This document shows, piece after piece, positions 1 through 4,892 of a stretch of 6,676 nucleotides of DNA. Location: contig JAEZGU010000222.1 of NCBI GenBank assembly GCA_023416855.1, positions 1-6,676 of the forward strand, in the 5' to 3' direction. The notes under the pieces are model-generated. The model was not told the DNA's origin, did not search any database, and saw nothing but the letters and a program-made list of their open reading frames with translations. This DNA comes from Bacillota bacterium. Its GTDB lineage: Bacteria; Bacillota; Clostridia; Tissierellales; Sedimentibacteraceae. Both the position numbers and the translations under genes were made by a program. Positions within the stretch are counted from its first letter, which is position 1. The number at the start of each line of letters is the position of its first letter.

Positions 1-19
1 CCATTATTTCATCAAACTC

Positions 20-139
20 TTATGTTCTACCCTTAACCAATTTAGTGTAGGCATCGCCTAATTCATGACATTCTACAACTTCTTCTGTTGCTAATCCATT
101 TTCCCAAAGATTTAACTGAATAATTCTTAATGTGTACAT
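20..139 (-). CDS. Small phage-type hypothetical protein (39 aa), possibly cut short by a stop codon
   Basis: The ORF starts MYTLRIIQ and ends KLVKGRT before a TAA stop. The start follows an A/T-rich leader (TATAAATATATAAATAA then ATG), like the other genes here. It is the first gene after the tRNA and probably belongs to the same transcript from the promoter at 316-347. The layout of a short beta-like N-terminus, an acidic middle and a LGDAY motif at about residues 27-31 recalls small proteins of Bacteroidota phages, but I cannot name a family. After the TAA the same frame stays open to the window edge and reads EFDEIM. The gene may therefore be a truncated or mutated version of a slightly longer protein, or a new gene may begin at the in-frame ATG at 4-2. 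Function unknown. Confidence 0.5.
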   Translation of the reverse strand: MYTLRIIQLNLWENGLATEEVVECHELGDAYTKLVKGRT

Positions 140-161
140 TTATTTATATATTTATATATTC

Positions 162-175
162 TGCCAATATCGGCA
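162..175 (-). other. Short hairpin just 3' of the tRNA
   Basis: On the minus strand TGCCGATATTGGCA can fold into a stem of 4 Watson-Crick pairs plus one G-U pair with a 4-nt loop, beginning 3 nt after the tRNA discriminator base. It is followed by mixed A/T sequence rather than a run of U, so it is not a convincing terminator. It may mark the 3' trailer that is processed from the tRNA precursor. Confidence 0.3.
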
Positions 176-178
176 TTG

Positions 179-251
179 TGGAGAAGATTGGTAACGCACC
201 AATTCCTATGGATTTTCAGTCCATCGCTTCTACTTAGTTAGCTTCTTCTCC
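179..251 (-). tRNA. tRNA-Phe (anticodon GAA) with unusual D and T loops
   Basis: The 73-nt minus-strand sequence folds as a cloverleaf. The acceptor stem GGAGAAG/CTTCTCC has 7 perfect pairs. The anticodon arm ATGGA-CTGAAAA-TCCAT has 5 perfect pairs with anticodon GAA at 217-219, and the loop CTGAAAA is the usual bacterial tRNA-Phe loop. The T stem ATTGG/CCAAT has 5 perfect pairs, the variable loop is AGGA, and the discriminator base is A. CCA is not encoded. The D stem is only 3 pairs (GCT/AGC). Departures from consensus are A instead of U at position 8, no GG in the D loop, and a T loop TGCGTTA instead of TTCRANY. The stems are too good for chance, but the elbow contacts that normally hold D and T loops together are missing, so activity is less certain than identity. 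It lies downstream of a promoter at 316-347. Confidence 0.82.
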
Positions 252-254
252 GTT

Positions 255-287
255 ACTACCTACTAACTTTCACAAGCACTCGGTAGT
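255..287 (-). ncRNA. Hairpin in the 5' leader of the tRNA transcript
   Basis: On the minus strand ACTACC and GGTAGT form a 6-bp perfect stem around a 21-nt loop, ending 3 nt before the first base of the tRNA. It would be transcribed from the promoter at 316-347. It could be a processing signal for the tRNA 5' end, a folded leader, or a remnant of another RNA gene. It is too short for a tRNA. The 6-bp stem with a large loop is weak evidence by itself; its position is what makes it worth noting. Confidence 0.3.
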
Positions 288-315
288 TATACATGATAAA
301 TTTAATAATTCGATT

Positions 316-347
316 CAAATATAATACTTATTTCCCAATTATGCAAA
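316..347 (-). promoter_or_regulatory. Bacteroidota-type promoter for the tRNA unit
   Basis: The minus strand carries TTTG (347-344), a 20-nt spacer, then TATATTTG (323-316). This fits the -33 TTTG and -7 TAnnTTTG elements known for the Bacteroides primary sigma factor. It sits between the clamp stop codon (351) and the tRNA (251), exactly where a separate transcription unit needs a start. Expected initiation is roughly at 305-312. The promoter at 5227-5258 has the same boxes and the same spacing. Confidence 0.7.
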
Positions 348-350
348 TTT

Positions 351-1451
351 TTAATCAATTATTTGATGAGGCATTATTAATATTTTATTATCATACCTTG
401 TATCCTCATTAAACACTAAACAAGGTCTACTACAAGTACTCATAGTCATAAGACACCTTTCATCTTGTACAGCCGACAACACATTTAACAATGTACTGCA
501 CTTAAACCCTATCTTTATTTCATTATTACTCTCGCACTCAATGGTTTCGCTACCACTAGTATTAAGATTAATATCCTCCGCTGCAAAATCTATTTTATTA
601 TTACCAACCATCACCTTTATTAAGCAATTAGAATTAGATGCCGATAAAGATGCTCTTTGAATTGCTTTAACTGCATCTTGCGTATTAAACTTAACATCAA
701 TATAATTATCGTTAGGAATAACAGCATCAAATTTTGCGTATCTACCCTCAATAAGTCTTAAACATAACGACCCATTCATAGAATTAATGATAATGTTAGT
801 CTTGCCTATTTTAAAAGAAATTTTATCGCACCCATTGGCTATGTTATAAATTGCTTTAATACCATTTTTATTAATCACGACATCCGTATCGTCAATATCA
901 AAAACATCTTTATAACTTTGCACATACATTGTATATCCATCAGTACAGCATGTTCTTAATTTATTATTAGAAAAACTTAAACACATACCGCATAAAATAG
1001 GTCTTAAATCATCGATAGCTATAAAGCTGCTAGCCGATTTAATATAATTACAAAAAGTATTTATATCGGTTAACTCTGCCTCTTTATAATGCTCTTTGTG
1101 GATAGTAGGGAAATCATCTGCACTTAAAAAGGGCATTTTCTTTTTACCGCTACAATGCTTAATTACGATATCATTATCGTTAATAATAAAGTCAAAAGAT
1201 AAGTCATTTATGAGTTTAACGTAAGGTACAATATCTTTACTATTTATACATATTGATTTACCATTATACTCATCATTATCATTAGCCATTGAAACAGAAA
1301 TTGTATTTTCACTATCCGTACTCGTGAATACTATCTTATCTTGTTTGAATGTGATTTTTACACATTCAAATATGGGTGCTATTCTATTTTTGCTAGCGAA
1401 TATAGAACCATTATTAATGGCTTGTATGAAAGCCTTAGTATTTAGTTGCAT
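351..1451 (-). CDS. dnaN: DNA polymerase III beta subunit-like sliding clamp (DnaN family)
   Basis: The protein has 366 aa, the normal length of a bacterial beta clamp, which is a ring-shaped dimer of three similar domains per subunit that tethers the replicative polymerase to DNA. Family landmarks occur in the expected order: FLSADDFP at about 108-115, LRPILCG at about 149-155 (compare TRPVL.G in cellular DnaN), TDGYTMY at about 170-176 (TDG.RL), EGRYAKFDAVIP at about 235-246 (EGRFPDY..VIP), and a C-terminal MPH in place of MPMRL. The ATG at 1451 puts the first strand and helix at the proper place and overlaps the previous gene by 10 nt. The sequence is quite divergent and rich in Asn, Ile and Lys, as expected of an AT-rich phage copy. 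No clamp loader or polymerase is in the window, so the host loader may be used. It is the last gene of its operon. Confidence 0.9.
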   Translation of the reverse strand: MQLNTKAFIQAINNGSIFASKNRIAPIFECVKITFKQDKIVFTSTDSENTISVSMANDNDEYNGKSICINSKDIVPYVKLINDLSFDFIINDNDIVIKHCSGKKKMPFLSADDFPTIHKEHYKEAELTDINTFCNYIKSASSFIAIDDLRPILCGMCLSFSNNKLRTCCTDGYTMYVQSYKDVFDIDDTDVVINKNGIKAIYNIANGCDKISFKIGKTNIIINSMNGSLCLRLIEGRYAKFDAVIPNDNYIDVKFNTQDAVKAIQRASLSASNSNCLIKVMVGNNKIDFAAEDINLNTSGSETIECESNNEIKIGFKCSTLLNVLSAVQDERCLMTMSTCSRPCLVFNEDTRYDNKILIMPHQIID

Positions 1452-1900
1452 TGAATTTCATCTAATTTTTTAGAAATTATTTCTCTTAACTCTCTTCTTT
1501 GTTTTGCGTAGCGCAAGCAATAGTAAATATGACTTGTCTTTTCTTTAGCTTTGTAAATAAATTCTTGAAGCGGAGTTCTCTCTTTAATCCTTTTCCCACT
1601 CAAATATTTAGTGTAGCTTATACCATCATACCCATTCATTACATGCTGAATGTTATAATTATCCCACTCTTCGTATTTTTCATTTGATACGTCATTCTCA
1701 ATATCATATATTGCATCTTGTAAATTTATGACCATATCAGCAAAAATTATAAATTCTCGTATTTTGCTATTTTCCTTGTCATATTGTGGTACACCATTTT
1801 CGTCTACCCATTCATGCTTGATTAGAAACTTATACCATATACCTTCGATGGCATTATCATACTCTTTAAATACGTTTTTCTCTTTTGATACTTTTTTCAT
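1442..1900 (-). CDS. Hypothetical protein upstream of the clamp (152 aa)
   Basis: I do not recognise this protein. It is highly charged and looks mostly helical, with an acidic central part (about residues 65-85) and a strongly basic C-terminal part containing RYAKQRRELREII at about 129-141. There is no signal peptide or membrane segment. Its 3' end overlaps the clamp gene by 10 nt, so the two are probably translationally coupled, and a role beside the clamp in DNA replication is possible but only inferred from position. Its start lies 1 nt after the stop of the small membrane protein gene (GAATAATATG), so the start is well placed. The plus-strand open frames over this gene are shadows. Confidence 0.75.
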   Translation of the reverse strand: MKKVSKEKNVFKEYDNAIEGIWYKFLIKHEWVDENGVPQYDKENSKIREFIIFADMVINLQDAIYDIENDVSNEKYEEWDNYNIQHVMNGYDGISYTKYLSGKRIKERTPLQEFIYKAKEKTSHIYYCLRYAKQRRELREIISKKLDEIQCN

Positions 1901-1901
1901 A

Positions 1902-2075
1902 TTATTCTTCTTTTTCTATTTTAGGACAATTAATTATACCATGTTCTATATACTCTTTTTCACATTGTTCTCTTTTAGGACAATTGTCACAAGGAAAGTG
2001 ACCATACTTGTTGCATAAGTATATCAATACCGCAAAAAGCATTATACTAAATATTGTTATTATGAGTCCAAACAT
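1902..2075 (-). CDS. Small single-span membrane protein with cysteine cluster (57 aa)
   Basis: The ORF begins MFGLIITIFSIML and ends KIEKEE. Residues 2-20 form one hydrophobic segment, and no clear signal-peptidase site follows it, so an anchored protein is likely. The remaining 37 residues are hydrophilic and carry C29-x2-C32-x5-C38 plus C50 (C21 lies at the membrane edge). Four such cysteines could bind zinc or form disulfides, depending on which side of the membrane they face. Topology cannot be settled from the sequence. The gene begins inside the 3' end of the helix-turn-helix gene (16-nt overlap) and ends 1 nt before the next start, so it fits the operon exactly. Function unknown; small phage membrane proteins often act on the host envelope. 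Confidence 0.72.
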   Translation of the reverse strand: MFGLIITIFSIMLFAVLIYLCNKYGHFPCDNCPKREQCEKEYIEHGIINCPKIEKEE

Positions 2076-2236
2076 AATCTTTCTTTTTTACTTTTATTAA
2101 TATTTACAAATTTCATTCCATCTATCATCTCAATATATACAAGACCTTTATTTGCCCAATTGATTATCGTTGTAGGAGAAACTTTATTCTGTTTAGCGTA
2201 TGTACTAACTTTAACCAATACTTCATTATTTTCCAT
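2060..2236 (-). CDS. Small helix-turn-helix DNA-binding protein, MerR/excisionase-like (58 aa)
   Basis: The protein reads VSTYAKQNKVSPTTIINWA from residue 10, then GLVYIEMIDGMKFVNINK. This is the pattern of the winged helix-turn-helix found in MerR-type regulators and phage excisionases: helix (TYAKQNK), turn (VSP), recognition helix (TTIINWANKG), then a short beta wing (IEMIDGMKFVNI). At 58 aa it is a single domain without effector part. It starts 2 nt after the previous stop and overlaps the next gene by 16 nt. It could be a phage transcription regulator or a DNA-architectural factor such as Xis. No integrase is in the window, so an excisionase role is not supported here. The palindrome at 5234-5245 is one site that could be tested for binding. 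Confidence 0.75.
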   Translation of the reverse strand: MENNEVLVKVSTYAKQNKVSPTTIINWANKGLVYIEMIDGMKFVNINKSKKERLCLDS

Positions 2237-2238
2237 AA

Positions 2239-2559
2239 TTAAAAATCTATTCCGTTATTATTCTCTCTACTTATCTCTTTTACCTTCTCAAAATATTGCA
2301 TTCTTTGTTGCATAAATATTTTGTGATTTTCCAAAGTCCTAAATTTTGCAATTTCTACCGATGGTTTATCATATTCGCCTTTTTTCTTAGATACTACGAT
2401 TGCGCAATCATTTAGTTCAGAATCTGTAGGAATACCTATCAATATGTCAAGTGATATATATTCATCACCCTTAGCACTGATATTACCTTTTACTTTACTT
2501 AACTCTTGTATTAACTTATTTTTGTTAATAGACAGCTTTCCAATTATCATTTTATTCAT
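2239..2559 (-). CDS. Phage-type hypothetical protein (106 aa)
   Basis: The N-terminal half, IIGKLSINKNKLIQ followed by GDEYISLDILI at about residues 32-42 and a CAIVVSKKKGE segment at about 52-62, looks like a compact beta-rich domain. The C-terminal quarter (from about residue 75) is helical and charged. The arrangement recalls a family of small Bacteroidota phage proteins often found near replication and recombination genes, but I recall no proven function, and an OB-like fold is only a guess. The start at 2559 lies 4 nt after the previous stop; a second ATG at codon 4 is possible. No membrane segment. Confidence 0.75.
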   Translation of the reverse strand: MNKMIIGKLSINKNKLIQELSKVKGNISAKGDEYISLDILIGIPTDSELNDCAIVVSKKKGEYDKPSVEIAKFRTLENHKIFMQQRMQYFEKVKEISRENNNGIDF

Positions 2560-2563
2560 ATTC

Positions 2564-2752
2564 TTATTCTTGTTTATATTTTTCTATATCACTCGTTTTA
2601 CACCATGCTTCCACTTCTTTATTTGTATATGTAGTCCAACACTTTAAGAAATTAGACCAAATATCTGCTCTTATACCTTCATTCTTTATTTGTACTAAAT
2701 ACCAACCATATTCTTCGGGTTCACAAGTTTGCCAATTAATTATACTTCCCAT
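2564..2752 (-). CDS. Small tryptophan-rich protein, DUF551-like (62 aa)
   Basis: The protein has the pattern INWQTCEPEEYGWYLVQIKN, then a DIWSNFLKCWTTY stretch, then EVEAWCK. This matches the layout of short phage proteins of the DUF551 type: a proline or glutamate before GWYLV, a central W....W, and a final tryptophan after a short strand. Function of that group is not established. The full length is typical. It starts 2 nt after the previous gene's stop and ends 4 nt before the next start, so it is cotranscribed and probably coupled with both. Family assignment is by eye only. Confidence 0.7.
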   Translation of the reverse strand: MGSIINWQTCEPEEYGWYLVQIKNEGIRADIWSNFLKCWTTYTNKEVEAWCKTSDIEKYKQE

Positions 2753-2754
2753 AA

Positions 2755-3135
2755 CTAAATTAAATTATTAACAACGTACTTGATAGCTGCAATAGCTGAT
2801 TTCTCCCATTTAATAGAATATATATCTTGTTCTATCTCATTCATTGTTATACCATTACTACCATACACTATATGATAGAAAAAGGCAATTTTATCAATAG
2901 TAGCGTGTGTTGCAAATGGTATAATACATACATATATTTTTTTCTCTTCTCTCAACCAATCCAACACTTGAGAAATATTAGGTGCTGAATACTTATCTCT
3001 CTTCTGATTCCAATCTTGCGATGGATAGCACTTATATAGATTCTTGTTCTCTACCCAATAATAATGAGAACACTCTACATTAAATCCCTTAGCTCTAAGT
3101 TTGCTAGAAATTTTAAAATTCACAAATTCTTCCAT
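2755..3135 (-). CDS. Phage-type hypothetical protein (126 aa), start placed at MEEFVNF
   Basis: The pattern is VNFKISSKLRAKGFNVEC, then a YSAPNISQVLDWLREEKKI core, then a C-terminal SAIAAIKYVVNNLI. It matches from memory a hypothetical family that is very common in Bacteroides phages and prophages, whose members run SF..A..LKEKGF, AP...QV..WLRE..., and end in a helix with Y...NLI. No function is known. A longer reading starts with GTG at 3213 or ATG at 3204, but it overlaps the previous gene, and its extra 26 residues are a basic stretch from A/T-rich leader DNA. The ATG at 3135 is preceded by the same leader motif as the gene at 3460, so I chose it. This leaves a 49-nt gap upstream. The stop is TAG. 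Confidence 0.8.
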   Translation of the reverse strand: MEEFVNFKISSKLRAKGFNVECSHYYWVENKNLYKCYPSQDWNQKRDKYSAPNISQVLDWLREEKKIYVCIIPFATHATIDKIAFFYHIVYGSNGITMNEIEQDIYSIKWEKSAIAAIKYVVNNLI

Positions 3136-3151
3136 ATTAATATATTTAAAT
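3136..3151 (-). promoter_or_regulatory. A/T-rich translation leader
   Basis: ATTTAAATATATTAAT lies directly before the ATG at 3135. It is nearly identical to the leader before the ATG at 3460, which has one extra AT. No Shine-Dalgarno motif is present. Bacteroidota are known to rely on A/T-rich unstructured leaders for initiation. This element decides the start of the downstream gene. Confidence 0.55.
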
Positions 3152-3184
3152 CTATTATATCTAAGATTATTTTTTTTAGAAGGT

Positions 3185-3460
3185 CTAATTATGGTATTTG
3201 GCATAAAAATCACTTCTATCTATAGTGCGAAGAATTTGATTCTGCGCAAGTATTAAATCTTCATACAATTGTTCAATAACCAAAGTAAAGTCTATGTCAT
3301 CATTCTCAAAGTTTGCAATAACTTTTTCAATTTGTTTTACTCTTTGATTTAAATACTTATTTATAAGGTGATGTCTTAAGGTTATACTATCCTCTTCATT
3401 TATTTGGCTCAATAATTCCTCAGTCCATGATTGAGAATATTTTCCATCTATTTTTACCAT
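3185..3460 (-). CDS. Small helical hypothetical protein (91 aa)
   Basis: I do not recognise this protein. Apart from a short N-terminus (MVKIDGKYSQSW), it is predicted by eye to be almost entirely helical, with regularly spaced Leu and Ile in about residues 16-80 (for example LINKYLNQRVKQIEKVI), consistent with a helical bundle or short coiled coil. It contains no cysteine and no membrane segment. It starts 1 nt after the previous stop behind an A/T-rich leader and ends in TAG. Confidence 0.7.
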   Translation of the reverse strand: MVKIDGKYSQSWTEELLSQINEEDSITLRHHLINKYLNQRVKQIEKVIANFENDDIDFTLVIEQLYEDLILAQNQILRTIDRSDFYAKYHN

Positions 3461-3478
3461 ATTAATATATATTTAAAT
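3461..3478 (-). promoter_or_regulatory. A/T-rich translation leader
   Basis: ATTTAAATATATATTAAT immediately precedes the ATG at 3460 and also encodes the last residues and stop of the upstream gene (NLNIY, TAA). It matches the leader at 3136-3151 except for two extra bases, which suggests that the sequence has been kept for initiation and not only for coding. Confidence 0.5.
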
Positions 3479-3815
3479 TTGTTGCGTCTAATGCTAATCC
3501 CTTCTCAATCAAATTGTGATAATCGAAATGATTTTTATTAAGCCAATTTAATTCGACTGAATAGACCATTCCATATATATTATCAAGATAATCACATTCC
3601 ATATTATAAAAATCTACTTCTTGTTCTTCCGTCATACTTGACATTGGGAATAAATATGGTTTAACTTCATCAATATCATAATCATTATTTATCAACCCAT
3701 TTGAATCAATACTTTGTAACATTACACCATGAGTGCCACAACAATTTAATTTTACGCTATAAGGTAACCTTGCACTAAGGTCTATCAAAAGCAATTTTTT
3801 ATCTTTTTCTTTCAT
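3462..3815 (-). CDS. Bacteroidota phage hypothetical protein (117 aa), 'ARLPY ... FDYHNLIEKGLALDA' family
   Basis: The protein opens MKEKDKKLLLIDLSARLPY, has a central EVKPYLFPMSSMTEEQ (about residues 50-65), and ends WLNKNHFDYHNLIEKGLALDA. I recall these three blocks from a small hypothetical protein widespread in Bacteroides and related phages and prophages, with consensus DL.ARLPYGV, IKPYLRPMSSMTEEE and WLNAHHFDYRGLIEKGLALEA. It is the strongest single pointer to the host group. No biochemical role is known. An earlier ATG at 3827 overlaps the previous gene's stop (ATGCTAA), but relatives begin at MKEKDKK, and the ATG at 3815 has a clean A/T leader 5 nt after that stop. Confidence 0.85.
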   Translation of the reverse strand: MKEKDKKLLLIDLSARLPYSVKLNCCGTHGVMLQSIDSNGLINNDYDIDEVKPYLFPMSSMTEEQEVDFYNMECDYLDNIYGMVYSVELNWLNKNHFDYHNLIEKGLALDATNLNIY

Positions 3816-3820
3816 AATAT

Positions 3821-4282
3821 TTAGCATTTAAAATATAAACAAAAATACTTATTATCATTATGGGTTGGAAATAGAAAATAGCCACTACTATTGCAAATCT
3901 GATAACAAGCATAATTGTCATTTGCTTGCCATTCTGCTTGATAGCTAATTCCTCTATTCTCAAATTTTAGGAATAATTCCCCATTCACGATTTCTTTGGT
4001 GACTTGTTTATAACCTTCAAACTTTACATAAAAATTATCAACACATTCTATCAGAGGTCTAATATCTCCAATAGCTTGTTGGTTTAGGTACTCAATAAAT
4101 TCGCTATTAGCTTCTAGTTCATCAGCCAAATTCTCATTAGGTATTTTTTCAAGTTCCCTACAAATCTTTATATTTTCTATATAATCTTCTAAGTTGGTTA
4201 TCTCCCTATCCTCAAGGTAGTGAAATAAATACTTATAATCTAAAGCCTCTTTGAGCTTCTCAAAAATTTCTTCTTCTTTCAT
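3821..4282 (-). CDS. Phage-type hypothetical protein (153 aa)
   Basis: The N-terminal half (to about residue 75) is acidic and helical (EEEIFEKLKEALDY, ELEKIPNENLADELEAN). The C-terminal third is beta-like and aromatic: QAEWQANDNYACYQI, then GYFLFPTHNDNKYFCLYFKC at the extreme end. The ending with W-Q, a GY.LFPT turn and an aromatic final strand recalls a hypothetical family of Bacteroidota phages, without known function. Its start codon overlaps the stop of the 33-aa micro-ORF by ATGA, so translation is probably coupled. No membrane segment or known catalytic motif. Confidence 0.78.
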   Translation of the reverse strand: MKEEEIFEKLKEALDYKYLFHYLEDREITNLEDYIENIKICRELEKIPNENLADELEANSEFIEYLNQQAIGDIRPLIECVDNFYVKFEGYKQVTKEIVNGELFLKFENRGISYQAEWQANDNYACYQICNSSGYFLFPTHNDNKYFCLYFKC

Positions 4283-4380
4283 ATATTTATAATTTTGTTT
4301 TTATCATTGTAATGGTTCTTGTCATAGTGAGAAATAATAAGTGCCGCCTCCTTAAAATTAGGGAAGGATGTTTCAATCAT
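4279..4380 (-). CDS. Micro-ORF (33 aa) coupled on both sides
   Basis: The ORF begins MIETSFPNFKEAALIISHYD and ends NKIINI. It starts in an ATGA overlap with the 41-aa gene upstream and ends in an ATGA overlap with the 153-aa gene downstream, so it fills the space exactly. The first half could form one amphipathic helix (FKEAALIISHYD) and the remainder is polar. I recognise no family. The double overlap is the main argument that it is translated. It may also simply carry ribosomes across the gap to the next gene. Confidence 0.5.
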   Translation of the reverse strand: MIETSFPNFKEAALIISHYDKNHYNDKNKIINI

Positions 4381-4502
4381 TTTTTTATCTTTTCTATTTT
4401 CTTTTTCGATATATTAAATGAAATACTTCCTCTTGTTTGTGGTATTTGGTGTAAGGAACCCTCATTATCATAAACATTAATTAGTGATATATTATAACTC
4501 AT
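4377..4502 (-). CDS. Micro-ORF (41 aa), basic C-terminus
   Basis: The ORF begins MSYNISLINVYDNEGSLHQI and ends in the lysine-rich ISKKKIEKIKK. It starts 2 nt after the TAG of the preceding 62-aa gene (TAGATATG) and its TGA overlaps the next start as ATGA. The N-terminal part looks like a beta hairpin, with a YDNEG turn at about residues 11-15. No family is recognised. Without it and the 33-aa ORF, a gap of about 220 nt would break an otherwise continuous operon, which supports both. Confidence 0.55.
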   Translation of the reverse strand: MSYNISLINVYDNEGSLHQIPQTRGSISFNISKKKIEKIKK

Positions 4503-4504
4503 AT

Positions 4505-4693
4505 CTATTCTATATTTTTATTCATAAGTTCTTCTTGAATTTCCTTTCTTATATTCTCTTTCATTGTACTTCTAGGTAATAAATCGCAAATATCTTCCCA
4601 CCAATTTTTAAACTTCATTTTGGGTCTTATGTGAAAATCCATCTTCCAATTATTACCACCACTCACATACTTTTCTCTTCCGTATGGTTTCAT
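4505..4693 (-). CDS. Small hypothetical protein (62 aa)
   Basis: I do not recognise it with certainty. The N-terminal half is basic and aromatic (KPYGREKYV, NNWKMDFHIRPK), the middle contains KNWWEDICDLLPR at about residues 29-41, and the C-terminal 20 residues form a charged helix. The tryptophan pair next to an acidic helix suggests a compact interaction motif. Its start overlaps the stop of the 63-aa gene by ATGA. The two genes are similar in size and coupled, and may work together. It ends in TAG. Confidence 0.65.
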   Translation of the reverse strand: MKPYGREKYVSGGNNWKMDFHIRPKMKFKNWWEDICDLLPRSTMKENIRKEIQEELMNKNIE

Positions 4694-4881
4694 AAACTAT
4701 CTAATAATTGTTCATTTGCTATTTTATCTAACACCCTATTTATATACTTTCTAATCTGTTTGTTTTTACAACGTAATTTACGTTTCCATTTACCTCTTTC
4801 AGACATCTTTTTAGTATAAGGTTCAAAAGCATAAATATTATAAACTTTTTCTTCAATTATTTTGTTAATAGGTAGTTTCAT
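4690..4881 (-). CDS. Small strongly basic protein (63 aa)
   Basis: The protein is rich in lysine and arginine, above all in RGKWKRKLRCKNKQIRKYI at about residues 29-47, and has few acidic residues there, followed by a short helix with leucines (VLDKIANEQLLDSL). A nucleic-acid-binding role is a reasonable inference from charge alone; no named motif is visible. It starts 11 nt after the previous stop behind the leader AAATAAATTAT and overlaps the next gene by ATGA. Confidence 0.65.
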   Translation of the reverse strand: MKLPINKIIEEKVYNIYAFEPYTKKMSERGKWKRKLRCKNKQIRKYINRVLDKIANEQLLDSL

Positions 4882-4892
4882 ATAATTTATTT

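Noticed and set aside
1499..2018. Plus-strand open frames over 1499-1687 and 1728-2018
   Set aside because: They are antisense to well-supported minus-strand genes, hydrophobic because they read A/T-rich DNA backwards, and have no operon context.
2069..2076. TAnnTTTG match (TATGTTTG, minus strand)
   Set aside because: It includes the ATG of the membrane protein gene and has no TTTG at the proper distance upstream, so it is probably coding sequence only.
3185..3213. GTG start at 3213 for the gene ending at 2755
   Set aside because: It needs a rare start and a 29-nt overlap, and adds a non-family basic stretch. The ATG at 3135 has the better leader and fits the remembered family length.
3840..3847. 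TAnnTTTG match (TATTTTTG, minus strand) within the 153-aa gene
   Set aside because: No -33 element at 19-21 nt, and it lies inside coding sequence.
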